From the NCBI RefSeq assembly GCF_002027705.1, contig NZ_MBTG01000008.1, positions 62,001 through 126,000 of the forward strand: a stretch of DNA of 64,000 nt, given 5' to 3'. A program made the position numbers and the translations under genes. The stretch is from Paenibacillus ferrarius. Its GTDB lineage: Bacteria > Bacillota > Bacilli > Paenibacillales > NBRC-103111. The notes under the pieces are model-generated. The model was not told where the DNA came from. It did no database searches and saw nothing but the letters and a program-made list of their open reading frames with translations. This document shows, one piece after another, positions 62,639 through 64,000 of this stretch (position 1 is its first letter; each line of letters starts with the position of its first letter).

Positions 62639-62668
62639 AGTATAACTTGCCAAATATATAAAAGACAA
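62639..62668 (-). promoter_or_regulatory. Sigma-A-like promoter of the epimerase/serine dehydratase operon
   Basis: On the minus strand TTGTCT (62663-62668), then TTATAC (17-base spacer) or TATACT (18-base spacer) ending at 62639, 43 bases before the first start codon. Confidence 0.6.
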
Positions 62669-62758
62669 ATCTATTAATCGTCTTTAAATGTGGCATAAAA
62701 ACCGCCTCCGTCATAGCTTGTGGTTTTGACATTAGCGGTATCGATTTGCGCCTTTGGG

Positions 62759-64000
62759 CTACACATTTTTCAAAAAAGAGAGATGAAACAACTGCTTCGG
62801 CCTTCCTTTGGGCACTTTCACAGAACCAGCTATGGTAATTAGATCATGATCCATCCATTGCAGCAGCAAGCGGTGCGTGCTTCTCACTGTAATTCCAAGA
62901 ATAGCTGCTAAATCATGCACCTCGTAATCCAGCTTGCTTGTCCTCGCCACTGTTGTGAGCAGCCGGCTTAAATAGGCGGAGGTCATTCCTGCATCTTCGG
63001 CTTTTTTCAGCAGCTCGGGGTCGGTTACCGACAAGTCACGGCTTAGCGAATCCGCCATTTCCAGCGGCCCGATCAGCGTTTTATCCTCACGAACAATGAA
63101 ACAAGTGTTGCCTCCAGCCTCCTTGCATCGTCTGAGAGCCAGACGCGCATGTGTGCCCGCTTCATTCGCACTACGTCCAAAGCCAATCCCCATGCTTAGC
63201 GACAACCCCAGCGACTTCCAAATCTCTCGGGCTAATGGGACTGTTTTGTAGCCAACCGTTTCCCGCTCGAAAATGCCTCGGGTCGTGAAAAATAAATACT
63301 CATCTGCTCCCAGATGTGTCAAATAACCATCCAGCGATTCTACATAATCAATCAGCTTTCTGTGAATATCCAGCTTAAACCGCTGAATGTCGTGCTCAGA
63401 GCCCTTGAATTGCAGCCTTTTGCCAAAATCATCCACATTCAGCATTCCGACGAGAATTTGTGCTTCCTTGCTTCGTCTGGTTTCCGTAGACAGCAAGGCC
63501 CGCTCGAGCACAACGGTAATATTCTGGTCCGTCGGCTTAATCCATTCACAAGGGATTCCATCTCTGGTCAGTGCTTCCGCAACTTCACTTTCTGTTGTAA
63601 GTGCAGCTTGCGAGCTTCCGCTTCGATACGCCTCCGTATGAAATTTCACAAGCTCATCCGCCTGCGGATAAGGTTGCCCGTCATACACAAGGAAGCTCGC
63701 GGGCTTCTCGCCAATTTCAGCAACGATTCTTCCAATCGCAGATGATGTGAAGGAATCAACGCTGAACACAATCCCGCTGGGACTGTGCCAATGTTCACTT
63801 TTGAGACGATAAAGCGCGCTGATCAGTCCAGTGTCCGTCAGTGGAATCACATGCACCGGCAGCGGTGTAATCACCTGCTCCTTCACCCTGCGGTACAGCG
63901 TCGGTCCCGTAATCAGGAGCACCTCCACTTCGCTTAACAGCTGTTCCGCTGCGGCTGGAGCTTCTTCTACTGAGCATATTCTAGCTACAGGATGAAAAGA
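62759..64000 (-). CDS. Regulator with GGDEF-like fold and C-terminal HTH, 5' end outside window
   Basis: At least 413 residues; the frame is open through the window edge. The GTG at 63928 sits within the protein-like run PAAAEQLLSEVEVLLITGPT, so the true start is probably beyond 64000. After an N-terminal sensor region comes a nucleotide-cyclase-like fold (QILVGMLNVDDFGKRLQ, LGADEYLFFT in place of GGDEF, LSMGIGFGRSANEAGTHARL and LRRCKEAGGNTCFIV). The C-terminal ~80 residues hold a helix-turn-helix (EVHDLAAILGITVRSTHRLL). The layout fits a one-component regulator of the downstream catabolic operon. The changed GGDEF residues argue for ligand sensing rather than c-di-GMP synthesis. Confidence 0.78.
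   Translation of the reverse strand, partial: SFHPVARICSVEEAPAAAEQLLSEVEVLLITGPTLYRRVKEQVITPLPVHVIPLTDTGLISALYRLKSEHWHSPSGIVFSVDSFTSSAIGRIVAEIGEKPASFLVYDGQPYPQADELVKFHTEAYRSGSSQAALTTESEVAEALTRDGIPCEWIKPTDQNITVVLERALLSTETRRSKEAQILVGMLNVDDFGKRLQFKGSEHDIQRFKLDIHRKLIDYVESLDGYLTHLGADEYLFFTTRGIFERETVGYKTVPLAREIWKSLGLSLSMGIGFGRSANEAGTHARLALRRCKEAGGNTCFIVREDKTLIGPLEMADSLSRDLSVTDPELLKKAEDAGMTSAYLSRLLTTVARTSKLDYEVHDLAAILGITVRSTHRLLLQWMDHDLITIAGSVKVPKGRPKQLFHLSFLKNV

Noticed and set aside
1..64000. tRNA, rRNA, CRISPR arrays, known riboswitches, intact transposases
   Set aside because: None could be recognised by eye on either strand; the dispersed repeats lack any transposase or regular CRISPR spacer pattern.

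Overview
The window looks like a chromosomal segment of an endospore-forming member of the Paenibacillaceae (Paenibacillus or a close relative). The support is a GerA/GerC/GerB-type germinant-receptor operon, a KapD-like exonuclease, LplA/LplB/LplC-type carbohydrate import genes without an ATPase, many AraC-type regulators each beside a small metabolic operon, Gfo/Idh/MocA oxidoreductases, AGGAGG-type ribosome binding sites and moderate GC content. No rRNA, tRNA, CRISPR array, prophage or intact insertion sequence was seen.

Layout. 1-6.2 kb: the start of a lactonase gene, an unrecognised wHTH protein, and a proline-degradation locus (proline dehydrogenase and P5C dehydrogenase) divergent from its probable PAS/AAA+/Fis regulator. 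6.2-13.6 kb: a carbohydrate ABC importer, a membrane-bound AraC regulator and a gluconolactonase-like gene. 13.8-20.6 kb: MFS transporter, KapD-like exonuclease, an IDEAL-like protein with a clear promoter and operator, and a four-gene germinant-receptor operon that includes a small two-TM D-type subunit. 20.7-25.2 kb: a translationally coupled SWIM/SNF2 pair. 25.3-28.4 kb: a drug-efflux pump divergent from its TetR repressor, plus an AraC regulator. 28.4-29.4 kb: about 1 kb of pure repeat DNA. 29.4-36.4 kb: a PhyH-HEAT fusion, a dead UxaA fragment, hemolysin III, a CrtQ/PlsY-like pair and small proteins. 36.7-39.9 kb: an AraC regulator and two Gfo/Idh/MocA genes. 40.3-46.2 kb: a six-gene operon (dehydrogenase, SsuA/SsuC-type importer without ATPase, aminotransferase, GNAT, flavin monooxygenase). 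46.8-50.4 kb: a TagO-like gene, then a true formylglycine-generating enzyme with a zinc-ribbon protein and a TolB-like propeller. 50.6-57.5 kb: AraC regulator, ADP-ribosylglycohydrolase, a lipoprotein, a FusB-type EF-G-binding protein with a candidate leader ORF, ThuA and two SDRs. 57.7-64 kb: a catabolic operon (epimerase, DHDPS-like lyase, L-serine dehydratase beta and alpha, M20 amidohydrolase) behind a GGDEF-like/wHTH regulator that runs off the window.

The most unusual signal lies between the genes. Six intergenic elements of 171-177 bp each hold four ~20-bp modules at about 50-bp steps, two forward and then two inverted. A seventh element, unrelated in module sequence, has the same length and 2+2 layout. 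Two of the six sit in a duplicated unit with a 9-bp minisatellite.
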